From: Lottia gigantea
Lineage: Eukaryota > Mollusca > Gastropoda > Lottiidae
Direction of reading: 5' to 3'
DNA length: 64,000 bases
Assembly (NCBI RefSeq): GCF_000327385.1
Contig: NW_008707370.1
Location: 325,258 to 389,257, forward strand
Under the pieces are notes generated by a model, which was not told the origin of the DNA, did not search any database, and saw nothing but the letters and a program-made list of their open reading frames with translations. Of this stretch, positions 48,001 to 59,480 are shown one piece after another. Each line of letters begins with the position of its first letter. The stretch's first letter is position 1. A program made the position numbers and the translations under genes.

Positions 48001-49254
48001 AGTTTTTTAGGGGGCTGGGGAGAGGGAGGGGGTCTTTCAAAAAAAAAAAGGTTAATAGGTCATGGTATTTCAAGAGAGACTATTTAACAAAATATTGCAA
48101 ACGTAAAAAAAGTGTCACGGTCTACTGTGAACTTTCTGCTCCGCATTACAGATTCAGCTTCACAGGAACTGCCGAGATTTGGCGAATGGTGCGTTATTGG
48201 ACTGTATTTTGATGGGTCATGCCTTATATATAGAGGACAAAGTAGAGATTTTGATACTGACTTTTAAGAATAACTGATCAAATTATTGTTAAAATTATAT
48301 TGATAAGAAATCATCATGACAAAAATAGATCTAATGTCTAGAGAAATCTCCTGTCCCCCAGCGGAACACTCGATCCTTACTGGTAGACTTTCAGAGTCAA
48401 AGAAGTATAACCATAAACTTGTAAACAGAAGATGAACCGGCGGCCAAATAAATATTTTTCTTTAACAAAGCTATCTAGTTCTAAGGCAACATTAATAAAA
48501 GCAAGCAAATAAGACGAACGGCAACGCACACGTAATTAATCAATTTCAGTGGACTTGAGGCTACAATGTTGAATCATTCTCGTATGTTAGATACCAGAAC
48601 GCTCGATACCACTCTACATCAAGGGTGTTGACATCGTTTTCCAGAGAGTTCACATTTGGACATAAACTTTTATGAATATTTATTGCAAATATCAAAGTTT
48701 CGTTTCGCGTCTTCTTATGGTGGTTCATTTTGCACGACGGTAAAGCAGATGTCTCAGTTAAAAATTTAATACATATTTGCGCCTAAGTATTTGTTTTCCA
48801 TGCAGAAAGTCGTCAAACTGGGTCGTCTGTAAAGAAAAAAGGCAGGGATGACAGCCTTGGCATCGACACCATTAATAAATTCCCGAATGCAGTTATTATA
48901 GATCACATAGCAAAACTCCTTAAAAAAATCCAACGCAGTCTTACAGAGTTTTATGACTTTTTTGGTATTTCTGCACACGGTTAATCGGTTTGTTGAAGTC
49001 AATGCGGATCGCGCTTTAACCTTCAAAACGCCTCTTTCACTGGCCACTAAAGAGAAATTAAAATTGGATATAAACATTTTCGAAGACTATCATTACTGAG
49101 CAATTAGACCTATGAAAACAGAATATTCGAACGAGCCATGCGTGAAATGTGTGTCTGGGTCTTCAAAGACTTGACTGAAAGGTTAAAATAGAACGATTCT
49201 TACCAATGAATAATGTAAACTTTGACATTATGTCATCATATTGAAAGACCATGG

Positions 49255-49560
49255 TACACAATGTTCGTTAGTAAATCATACCTTGGTCTCAGAAACTGAA
49301 ATAGCTCAGCTAACCTGGTCAGTAATAGTATTTAAAGTTTACAGTTGAAATGTGAGCCTTCCCTGCCATGAGTATCTATAATTATCCATTTTTGAAAATT
49401 ACATCGACGACTCGCCTTTATCAAGGCTCTGTCATAACATAAACCGGCTAATCTAAAGACTGGATAATCCTGGAGCAAGCTGAGTCGATCCGGGAGCTCA
49501 GAAAGTTTAAGAAATATAGTTGACGTCAGTTGTCCAATAATATACTGTGTGAAAGTCATT
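49255..49560. repeat. Dispersed repeat, copy 1
   Basis: Shares ordered landmarks with 58105-58290: AATCATACCTTGGTCTCAGA, a GCTCAGCTAA-like block, GTTGAAATGTGAGCCTT, AATTATCCA and ACGACTCG. No coding potential and no clear ends. Confidence 0.5.
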
Positions 49561-49670
49561 TTGTAGGCCTACGTGTTCACAATAAATACACATTTTTGAT
49601 AATTTGCTTAATGACCTGATAATCATGGCCTACTGTAAAGCGGTTTTCTTAGTATTTTAAGTGTTTTGTG

Positions 49671-49856
49671 GACACTAACAGCATCGATGTGCAATTTTAC
49701 TAAAACTAAGCGTTTACTTCGTCACTATAGCAAAGGCCGTTATAGATTATTAGCCGCGAGGTCATAAAACGCTTAGTTTTAATGATCTTGCAAGAACCAC
49801 AGACAGCTGACTTAATTGGAATGGTGAAAATTGATGTTATTAGTGTCCACAATACA
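49671..49856. mobile_element. Palindromic MITE, copy 2
   Basis: The outer arms GTGGACACTAACAGCATCGA and TTGATGTTATTAGTGTCCAC are inverted. The inner arms AAACTAAGCGTTTACTTCGT and ATAAAACGCTTAGTTTT are also inverted. Same inner-arm layout as 43929-44108. Confidence 0.7.
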
Positions 49857-50335
49857 TGTAAAAAGTTTAGAAAAACTCTTAACAATCTCTTTAATGATCA
49901 GTAGCGAGTTGCCAAATAGACGGAGCATAAACGATTCCACGGCATAGACAGTTACTGGATGGGTATAATGATGCAATGACTCTCCCATTTTGCCAACTCC
50001 GAGCAGCTGTTCCATGAGATGTACAAAATAGATCAAAAAAATTTGTATATAGATGGTATAAAAACATTACATGTTAATCATGTTATCAACATAGATGTGA
50101 GAAACACGAGAGTTTCAATAAATTAAGATGATTTAATTTTTTACAGTTTGCACAAAATTAACATATTTGCCCTCTCACACTTTGCGAAGCCTATTCAAAT
50201 ATTAATCAAAACAGCTATAGAGATTTCGTTTCGTTTATTTCCTTTAGTTCATCTTACAAAATATAACAATATGAATCACACAATGACGATTTATGAAGTA
50301 AATCAAATCTAACAACCTGCAGTAGAAAATAAAAG

Positions 50336-50450
50336 AAGCGAATACAAGACATACGGATCCGGATACGATTCGCTTCTTCTAATTTCTACTGCATCGATAA
50401 TCCTGCACGTGACACCGTATCTCATCTATTCCGACCTCAACTTCTATCGT
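50336..50450. mobile_element. Decayed relative of the TTAA MITE
   Basis: Shares GATACGATTCGCTTCT, TTCTACTGCATCGATAAT, TGCACGTG and CATCTATTCC, in order, with the element at 36859. The terminal repeats are degraded, so it is an older copy. Confidence 0.6.
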
Positions 50451-50645
50451 TTCTAACGTAAATAAAATAAAATATTCACAAAAATAGACATATAAAGTCA
50501 CTTGTGTAGCACTTTGAGTGAACATGTACAGTTGGCAATCCAAATTGCACAGTTTTATCGTGAGTATATTATGAAATATCTCAGCGAGGAGCTCATATTA
50601 AATTTTTTTTAAGTTAATAGAATAATATGTCTGAAGACAAGTTTT

Positions 50646-51809
50646 TCATGATAACACAGTTTCTACACTTTCAAATGCACTTTCGTCGCTAAGTGGGCAC
50701 TTATATCGAACTGTAATAATGGTTCCATTGTTTGTCCTCCGTTTCTTTCGACAACACATGTTCAAAAACGCTCTTCTGAAGCCGTTAGTAAAGAAACAAT
50801 AACACATAGGATTAATAGTGGAATTGGACAGTGCCAAAAGTTGTACCAAAGGGTATACATAATTAATAACGGTGTTGGCCCAAGGCGAAGATGTGTTAAA
50901 ATCAAGCCAAATATTCACCACATAATACGGTAACCAACACACACCGAATATTATAACTAAACAGATAAGAGTTCGGACTGTTTTACGTCTTTGACGGACT
51001 AATCTATCAGCTTGCATTTTACCAGTTTTTGTACCGTTGGGAAAAAGACGTTTGTCGGCGTTCCATAGCACAGTGGATACCATAGCATACATAGCGCCCA
51101 TCACAGATAAAGGCATTACAAACAAAACCACCAGCATAACTAAACTGTATATCTGCTTGCTCTCCGGGGTTTGCCAATGTTCCTCACAAGCCCTGGCTTC
51201 AAATATACCAGGAGCACCATAAGTTGTTACATTATTCACAAAGAGCAGAGGGCAAATGGCAGAAAAGGAAATTATCCAAATCAACGTTATCAATATGGCG
51301 ACTTTTTGGCGGGAAAATACTAGTTTGGCCTTCAGTGGTACATGTATAGCAAAATAGCGATTGATACTAATAACTAACATACTGAAAATACTAACGCTGA
51401 CAGCTGTACCTTGGAGAAATGGCGTAACTTTACACAGGACTAAACCATAAATCCAGTCTCGATATAGGTAGTTGCCTAATGTGATTGGTATACATATACA
51501 CACAACCAACAGGTCCCCGATTGTCAAATTCAAGAAGAACACATTGGTAAGAGTTCTCATGTGTTGCTGTCGAACCACTACCACTATCACAAAAATGTTA
51601 CCAAGAAGTCCAGCGATCATTACGATGGCATAGATCACCAATAGCACAATGTTGAAGGGTTCTTTATGGCGGTACAGATCGTTGTGCAAATCTTCCAAAA
51701 TAAACTTTGGATCCATATCATAGTCTTTCATGATGTCCTCGTAATCTGACATGTTCCACAGAATCTTAAGAAAAGCTTCGTCAACTTCCATAATTGAATC
51801 TTTTTTCAA
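50646..51809 (-). CDS. Neuropeptide GPCR, orexin/QRFP-receptor-like
   Basis: A single uninterrupted exon encodes 387 residues with seven hydrophobic segments, a class A (rhodopsin-type) receptor. Visible landmarks: Asn71 (TM1 GN), Asp99 (TM2), Cys126 (TM3) paired with Cys208 in loop 2, CWLPYYVV in TM6 and NPMCY in TM7. Sequons at Asn19 and Asn193 face outside. Loop 2 and TM5 (CEEHWQTPESKQIYSLVML) resemble the QRFP, orexin and NPFF receptor group, so a peptide ligand is likely. The TM3 switch reads Asn150-Arg151-Tyr152 instead of Asp/Glu-Arg-Tyr. The C-tail has a Cys-Cys-Arg-Lys-Lys-Arg cluster (possible palmitoylation) and many Ser/Thr. The ATG at 51809 is the first in the open frame; Met7 is an alternative. 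The exact ligand class cannot be named. Confidence 0.92.
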   Translation of the reverse strand: MKKDSIMEVDEAFLKILWNMSDYEDIMKDYDMDPKFILEDLHNDLYRHKEPFNIVLLVIYAIVMIAGLLGNIFVIVVVVRQQHMRTLTNVFFLNLTIGDLLVVCICIPITLGNYLYRDWIYGLVLCKVTPFLQGTAVSVSIFSMLVISINRYFAIHVPLKAKLVFSRQKVAILITLIWIISFSAICPLLFVNNVTTYGAPGIFEARACEEHWQTPESKQIYSLVMLVVLFVMPLSVMGAMYAMVSTVLWNADKRLFPNGTKTGKMQADRLVRQRRKTVRTLICLVIIFGVCWLPYYVVNIWLDFNTSSPWANTVINYVYPLVQLLALSNSTINPMCYCFFTNGFRRAFLNMCCRKKRRTNNGTIITVRYKCPLSDESAFESVETVLS

Positions 51810-53559
51810 ATTTCAAGATTGACAATCATCTGTTCCTTTTCAATTCTCAACTGGCTGTGTTCGAACTTCCTTTGTCTTTTGTACTGGTTGGATTTCCTGC
51901 TGTTTACATCATCACCGATTGAAATTAACTGATTTTTCAATTTTCAATTTTCACACTTACTGCTTCCTCTTCGACGAACAAATTTAATAAAAAATGTTTC
52001 AACTCTCGGCAGCTTGTACTTCACTCAAGTATTAATAGCTTACCAGAGAAGACAAAATTCCAATACCAATAAGCCAACAATTACATCAGTTATAAGTAAA
52101 GAGCATTCAGTACCAGAGAAGTATTAAGATTCCTTTTCGTGCCACGAGCATGTTTATCTATAATAGGAAGGTGTTTATATTATATTCTTTGGTTTGAAGA
52201 CAGCCAATGACAAGAGCAGTTCTACTTTCTTTATTTCAATCAAATGGTTTACCGATCAATGATAGGCACTGCCTTAGTTGTCAATGTACTGGTATTCTTC
52301 TACTTATGAAACCAACATGTTTACTACTTGACTAGATGACCAAGTTTAGTTGTAAATATCTTTTCTATTTTGGACATTTTATTTCGGTCAAAATTTCAGG
52401 GATCAGGCCACGTATTTTTGAAGTAGAAATAGTGTAAGAAATGAAGAGCTTAGAACATCTTAACGCTAAGATTGTTTCGAGAATTCGCGTCCTGGTGCAT
52501 AAATCATGATTTTTGTTTATATTATAAACGAATTACTCCTTCAAGGGATTCCTTTGGTATTTTACACAAAAAGTTCACTTCGTCTTCTTGTCCAATTCTT
52601 GAAATCTAGACCATATAAATTTAACATTTATATTTTATGTACATCCCTCCCCTTATATATGTTAGTGATGCTCACTCGGCATCGGCGCGTAAGAGGGTCA
52701 TTTTAAGACGAAAGGATAGTCTTTAGGTATCGTATAAGGGTTTTGAAAAAAGCAGCGGGACTAATTATGGTCGATAAGAACTCGTTTACTTGTATAGGCT
52801 AACTTAACCGGTTACCTTAATCGCGTCAGCGCATGAAAGTCGTTGGACTAGTTGTAAAAGGGGTGAATGTTATTCAAAAGATTTTTGCCTAACAGTTTTA
52901 TCAAAGACCAGCTGCTAGAAAACTTCCAAAGACGTATTACTTTTTGCCAGTAAGAGTCCACGCCAGTACGAACAGTTTCGCAATCCATTGGTAGCGGCAA
53001 AGGAACTGTCCGTATCAGGAAAATATCAAATATCAAACGTCTCCCTGTCTTCGTTGGACGTAACATTCCTTTCAATTTCATTTAATTATTTTCGTCGTTT
53101 ACACTATTTTTCATTCAATTATCAAGCATGGAATTTTTACAATACTGGTGAACTAAAATCAGAATGGTATTTGACCCACTTTATAGCTACTGTACTATAA
53201 AAATCAGTAAATTCACCATATTCTGCCTTTTCGCTATTCAAAGCATTCATTTCACCTGCTGAATCAGTTCTTTTTTTAAACTTCAATTGAGTTCATTTTA
53301 TCCGGAAATGAAGCGAGCAGTTTTAGTAGGTTTAGCCGGAGGTTCTGAGATTTTTTTTTACTCCTTGGTCGTTTACGGTTATGATTGTATAAACTAAAAT
53401 TCGGTTCCGGGTACTTGTGTACTATTGGATTGAGATAAGGTTAGGCGCCAAATCATCTGAAAAACTATCAACAGGCCTTAAAAGAGATTTCCCGCCTTCG
53501 TATGGGTATTGCAAAAACACTTGTAACTTATATTTGCACCATTCTGCTATCCCGTCCAA

Positions 53560-54080
53560 AGTCTGTGGTTCCTGTACAATGGCTGACGTCCATTGTTCTA
53601 GTTTATGCGGATTACGGTTACCCTTCAGACGTATGTGCTTCCTGTTTATTGGGTCTTTCTGGCCGAAATCTGTGGTATACAGCGAGACTTCCCGGTCGAG
53701 GTCTGTGGTTCTTGTTCATCGGAACACCCTGCCTGAGATCTGTTGTTTTTGTTTATCGGAACATATCGGCTGAGATCTGTGGTTCTTGTTCATCAGAACA
53801 ACCCGGCTGAGATCTGTGGTTTTTGTTCATCGGAACATCCCGGCTGAGATCTGTGGTTCAAAAACATAACAGACTTCTTCCTAGCCAGTATCTGTGGTTC
53901 CTGGTCATGCGGACTGTGCGTTCGACGACTGAGATTCTCGGTCGACATCTGAGGTTCCTGTTTATCGGGACTTATCGGTCGACGTCGATGGTCTTGTTTC
54001 AGAAATTCTCGGCCGAAGTCTAATGTTCCCTTACATTGTGACATCCTTGCCGATGTCTGATGTTCCTTCACATCGTGACT
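53560..54080. repeat. Minisatellite, about 37-bp unit
   Basis: The phrases GATCTGTGGTTCTTGTTCAT and CGGAACA...CCGGCTGA recur about fourteen times, becoming more diverged to the right. Overlapping open frames of about 100-120 codons on both strands are by-products of the repeat. Confidence 0.85.
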
Positions 54081-54593
54081 TCCATGCCGACGTCTACAAT
54101 CCCTTTTGTAATCAATGGAATTGTATCGATAAAAGAGATCTGTAATAATCCTGGAAATCAAAATGACAAGGTTCCTTATGTAAACCGATAAGGGGAGTCA
54201 ATAGTCGTTAAGACTGAAATACCGTTCGAGCGTAATTGTAGGGAATCAATGTGCAAAAGCATTGCGGAGTTTAAGCTCGACGTTTTCTCTGTCCTCTGGG
54301 TCAAATCAGGCTAGCTCCACGTTGGCCCCTGATGAACTCAAACGATAGGTAATCGATCTGCGATTGAAACCACGAAAGAGTTACTAAAGTAAATGTTATG
54401 CTCCTGTAATCGAAGCCCAACCCAAAAATGTTCCAGCCAATATCGTGATCGCTACTTAGACCTCCTCTCGAACGCACATCGTTATGAGCGTCAAGCATAC
54501 AGAATGCCGAGACTTTATGAGAAGGCTTCATTTCTACTGAGATCTTTATTGTATCACGGAATGCAGCAGATCGACAGAAAGAGTGTAAATATT

Positions 54594-55120
54594 ATAGCTT
54601 ATGGTTTTTCTGACTTTCTGTCGAGGCTTCTGATTTGCTGTATTTTTTAACGACCAATCCAATCATATCGCTCCATTTACAAACTTTCGTGATAAAAAAA
54701 ATGTCGAATGATGTCAAAAAATGAAATGAAATGAATGGATTTTTCGTCCTACTTTTCTGCACCATGTGGGTTAATGAAGACGGACAACAACATGCAGTGT
54801 ACAATGAGGGTAATTTTGCTAGGACAGCGGTATTAGCCTGCCTTTTTCGATTTCCAACTGTCGAAGGATCTTTAACGTGCACAGCCCACGGGGCCTCGGT
54901 TTATTGTCCCATTCGAACGACTAGACGCTTTTTCCATGTCAGCCCCTCTTACCTGCATCACTGACGGGGAAAACCAAGTTGAAAAATCGACCTATGACCA
55001 GGCTGAACCGTGGACTTTCAGGTTCGCGAGCAGGCGTCAAACTCACTGAGCCACCCTAATGATGTCGTGGTATTAGACATAGTTTGTAATAGATTGACAT
55101 TGTGAAAATGCGAGCCAACG
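54594..55120. mobile_element. Hairpin MITE interrupted by a SINE
   Basis: The parts 54660-54715 and 55058-55120, when read across the SINE, follow the right arm of the element at 42867 (CAAACTTTCGTGATA, then GTATTAGACATAG, then ATTGTG). The left end is decayed and its position is approximate. Confidence 0.6.
54716..55057 (-). mobile_element. Full-length tRNA-derived SINE with target duplication
   Basis: On the minus strand it starts TAGGGTGGCTCAGTGAGTTT (A box), has GGTTCAGCC near the B-box position, the shared central block, and a tail of CATTTCATTTCATTTTTT. It is flanked by AATGATGTC at 54707-54715 and 55058-55066, a 9-bp target-site duplication. This is the clearest insertion of the family here. 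Confidence 0.88.
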
Positions 55121-55919
55121 GTATAATGAGACTTTATGACAAGGACTCTTTCCTACCGAGATTAATAAGACCTATATTATTCTTTTAGATGTCGTCTGTA
55201 TAGTTAGTTAATATATGTAATTACCGCCTTATCATCAGTCATGCAATGTTCAGCCAATTAGATGATATATTCTCATCTATAATCTACCTTAATCCCGTAT
55301 TTCTTTGGTTAATCAACAAAAAGATACCTGAAATAATGATCCATGTTTAATGATGACAGCTGTAAAATATATCACGTGATTTGTATGACAAGTATGATAT
55401 TTAATTTATCCTTTATGTCTATAAGCTGTCTTTGGATATAATTGTCATCTCGTGGCAAAGAAGAACCTACTATTTTTTATCATTTAGATCAATTACGGCA
55501 TACATACGAAGCTGCGCATGGTTAAAAAAAAAATGGATTGCAAAAAATGGATTGCCCTCCTTAAAAACCTTCTAACGAAAGACCAATTCCATTACTGCAA
55601 CTAAACATTATACGACATAGCCCCAGATATATAACTTGCCTCTCCGACCAATCGAGTCTATAGAGCAGCGGAATGTGGAATAGCTACTTTAACTTGACAT
55701 AACGTTTCCAGACTCTATACTTCCTTTTGACCTATAATTAAATATCGATTACAGGATTCCGCCCTACTTGATTACATGATACCTAATTAGACCATCGATT
55801 AATTCTTCCTTTCTTGAAAATATTAATCATGTTGTACCATTATCCTGGTTTAGATTCATTGGCTTTGATTATAGATTTGAAAAATGTCATCGCAGTCCAT
55901 ATGTCAGCAGGTAATTGAA

Positions 55920-56130
55920 ACGGCAAGCTATAACGAACTTCGTACTATACCTTGACTGCGATAGCCACCTGTCCGCTGTCACAGAACTTTGTTAATGTAC
56001 AGTCTTTGACAGATATTCTGTAAACAAAGGCAATATTTTTTATAGTCTGTCTGTCGGAGCCTATGAGGGGTTGTATTCGCTTGCGTACAATCCAATTAAT
56101 CCACTGCATTCAATAAAACAAGCTAGGTAG
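55920..56130. mobile_element. MITE-like dispersed element, relative of 22332
   Basis: Begins GGCAAGCTATAACGAACTTC and continues with the ACCTTG, GCCAC and CACTGCATTC landmarks found, in the same order, at 22332-22580. No coding potential. Confidence 0.5.
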
Positions 56131-58104
56131 CGTTTCAAAAATAAAATGTTGGTGAACTCAAAATTGGAACCAAATAAAACGAATACGTAGACATTCCAGC
56201 AGGAAATACAAATTTTTTAAAACCCAGACATATGTCCAAGAAGCCCGACTGTTCCATATACATGAACTATATATTATGCGTAAGATCTTCGATTACATAA
56301 TGATATAACCGTCAGTAAAGTACATGCAAATCTGAAAATGATTATTATCGTCCTCTGTTCTCTGGATAAGGGGAAGGAATGGACAAATGGTAAGGACAAA
56401 CCTCGCTATCAACGGTAACAGTTTCTGAATTATGTGGTATACATATCGATGACTTCTTTGCCGATCTTTCCCATTTCCAAATATTAATACCATTCACAGC
56501 AACACGCATTTGTATCGAATAAGAAAGGATTTTAACACTATAAGTACCAACACGACCTTGGTTGACCTGTCTTAATGACTTGAATACATTATCAGTAACA
56601 TGTCAATCCAATGTAATTAGAAGAGTGGTGAACCTGTCTAAATGCTGATCTAAATAGCTGACATTTACATAATTGAATACCGACATTCACGTTCCGTTCC
56701 GATCCCGTTTGTTTTCCTTCGCTAGTATTACATTTACCTTTAGCAGCAACTCCGTGAAACGTTTTCGGAATGAAGTGATAACCCATTTAGTTCAAAACTT
56801 CGTCAAAAAACCATAAGCCCAAAGCAAGAGTCAGTATTTCATAATGTAGTGAAGTCACCGGTAGCCCAAAGAAAGAGTTATTAGTCCAGAACTTAGTGGT
56901 TCAACCGTCCCTGTGAAAGTTGAGACAGTGGGATAGGGTCATTGGTATGGGCAATTTCACCGAGAGAATCACCCTTCTCCTGTTCTGTAAGTTTGATCTC
57001 TCACATCATACGCAACAAGTTCTAGCTTCGGAAAGTCAACCAATTATCTGGATGAGATCCGGAACACCTGTCGTTTGAAATTAGATGACCGAAATTGTTA
57101 GGACATGGGCGCATTTAAAGAAATAAAAGCCATGTAACATATTGACTGAAGTATATGACAGCTTTTCTGCAGAATTAAATGGTTGGCCAGCATTTGTAAG
57201 GATAACAGTACAATAATCCATTAATGACTATTACTAATACGACATTAGTACCAGTAATAAAGTCATTAATGTATCAAAAGGACGATGACCGGTTTTAACT
57301 CGGTGACAGTAAATCTAATTCTGCCTTTTCCAAGTTCAGCTTTGGTTGAACGAATTATTGAATTAGGTCGTTGGTTTACCATTGATTTCATTAAAGGATA
57401 ATTAACTAGAAATTTCAAAAGATTTTCAGCATTTTTGTTATATAATCAATTAAACAAATCAAAACGCCAGTTAGAATTGGAAAGTTTCAAAGTTCTAAAA
57501 TATTTTTTCCGATATCGATAAATTTGTTTATTCAAATTGTTTCCATTCAAAAGAGATTTTGACATTTTCTGACCCTGAAAATTTTGAAAACATTACAAAC
57601 AGTCAATTAGAGCAAATTATATAATGTATGGTTTTCTATGGAAGCAAGAATGCTATTGACTCTGCAATTGGACTTAACCTATGTGGCCTAAGTGTACCAA
57701 TGCAGCAAATATTTTGGCCCTGCGTTGCGTACACAGTGCTTAACTTATCCAAGTACAGTACCCGAACATGCTCCGAAATGGCGGAACAAGCGTTATAACA
57801 CAAATAGATGATTGTTGGTTATCCTATGTAAAATTATACCAACCTTGTTATAACGTACAATTTATTCCGATTTTAGCTCTGGTGTTCCCGATTTAGCCGT
57901 TTACTTAGCCGCAATTATGAGAAACTAATTGAATTTGACTTTCTCATGTACAAGCAGTACTTGTAACATACGATTGACCACGATTTGATGAATCCTAAGT
58001 AATAGAAAATTATATACTGTGGTTCTGTAGGTAGATATATACTTGTAGTTCTTCTGCGTTGGTGATTAGATAATTAAACTGAATTCGTGGACGGTGTTGG
58101 TCTT

Positions 58105-58290
58105 GTTAAAGGGGCAGGTAGGAGATTTTGTAACCAATCATACTTTAGTCTCAGAAATTTAGCTATGCCAGTTTTAGTGTTCAAAGCTCACCGTCGAAAT
58201 TTTAGCCTTGGAAACCATGTGTGTCCAGAATTATCCACGATTGAATGTTAAAATAACGACTCGTCAATTTTTATTCAACACTCTAATCAA
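58105..58290. repeat. Dispersed repeat, copy 2
   Basis: Begins near TTAAAGGGGCAGGTAGGAG and carries AATCATACTTTAGTCTCAGA, AATTATCCA and ACGACTCG in the same order as 49255-49560. Confidence 0.5.
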
Positions 58291-58508
58291 TCCCCCCTCC
58301 CCCCAAAATAGTCACCTGTCCCTTTAACATACAATTTCTCATAGGGAATAATAATGGACTTCTGACTTGGAGGAACACTATAATCATTTATGTTAAATAT
58401 GGTCGCTTACAGATTAATACAGCCACAATTCCAGATATTTTGTTTCGTTTGATTTCTATGTGTTACGTCAATCATTTAAGGATCTGAACACGTAATCTTT
58501 TATAAAGT

Positions 58509-59480
58509 TCTAACACTATCTGAACTAAGATCAGCAAGAAATATTGTGGTAAGGGAGTAACGTCATCTTAAGAATAAAGTCTGACCCTATCTGAACTAAG
58601 ATCAGCAAGAAATATTGTGGTAAGAGAATAACTTCATCTTTAGCATAAAGTCTGACCCTATCTGAACTAAGATCAGCAAGAAATATTGTGGAAAGAGAAT
58701 AACTTCATCTTTAGAATAAAGTTTGACCCTATCTGAACTAAGAACAGCAAGAAATATTGTGGTAAGGGAGTAACGTCATCTTTGGAATAAAGTCTGACAC
58801 CATCTGAACTAACATCAGCAAGAAATATTGTGGTAAGGGAGTAACGTCATCTTTAGAATAAAGTTTGACCCTATCTGAACTAAGATCAGCAAGAAATATT
58901 GTGGTAAGAGAGTAACGTCATCTTTAGAATAAAATCTGACACTATCTGAACCAAGATCAGCAAGAAATAGTGTGGTAATCGAGTAACGTCTCTTTAGAAT
59001 AAAGTTTGACCCTATCTGAACTAAGATCAGCAAGAAATATTGTGGTAAGGGAGTAACGTCATCTTGAGGATAAAATCTGACCCTATCTGAACCAAGATCA
59101 GCAAAATATAGTGTGGTAAGGGAGTAACGTCATCTTTAGAATAAAGTCTGACCCTATCTAAACTAAGATCAGCAAGAAATAGTGGTAAGGGAGTAACTTC
59201 ATGTTTAGAATAAAGTTTTACCCTATCTGAACTAAGATCAGAAAGAAATATTGTGGTAAGGGAGTAACGTCATCTTTGGAATAAAGTCTGACACCATCTG
59301 AACTAAGATCAGCAAGAAATATTGTGGTAAGGGAGTAACGTCATCTTTAGAATAAAGTTTGACCTTCTCTGAACTAAGATCAGCAAGAAATATTGTGGTA
59401 AGGGAGTAACGTCATCTTTAGAATAAAGTTTGACCTTCTCTGAACTAAGATCAGTAAGAAATATTGTGGTAAGGGAGTCA
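58509..59480. repeat. Minisatellite/satellite, about 71-bp unit, about 14 copies
   Basis: The unit contains GAACTAAGATCAGCAAGAAA, TATTGTGGTAAGGGAGTAAC and GTCATCTTTAGAATAAAGT. Copies are 85-98% alike by eye, so it is a young array. Units are 71-72 bp, so open frames shift between copies and it is not coding. Confidence 0.92.

Larger units (their letters stand above)
40259..50645. other. Intergenic desert between FG-GAP gene and GPCR
   Basis: No gene is supported across about 10 kb. It holds a 36-bp minisatellite (41330-41925), hairpin elements at 42867-43039, 43929-44108 and 49671-49856, a GA-rich tract with a CT microsatellite (44790-45080), a poly(A) run at 45729-45751, a dispersed repeat at 49255-49560 and a decayed MITE copy at 50336-50450. 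The phrase TTAAAGGGATTGTAAACAG occurs both here (near 45992) and near 38726, marking another repeat family. Part of the left end should be the FG-GAP promoter and 5' UTR. Confidence 0.5.

Noticed and set aside
48766-49051. Minus-strand frame that looks protein-like (ERGVLKVKARSAL..., ends at a stop) with an AG acceptor at its start
   Set aside because: No matching upstream exon, no recognised family and no downstream partner. It stays a possible orphan terminal exon but is not supported.
53417-54161. Overlapping 100-120-codon frames on both strands
   Set aside because: They run over the 37-bp minisatellite and are mutually exclusive readings of the same repeat.
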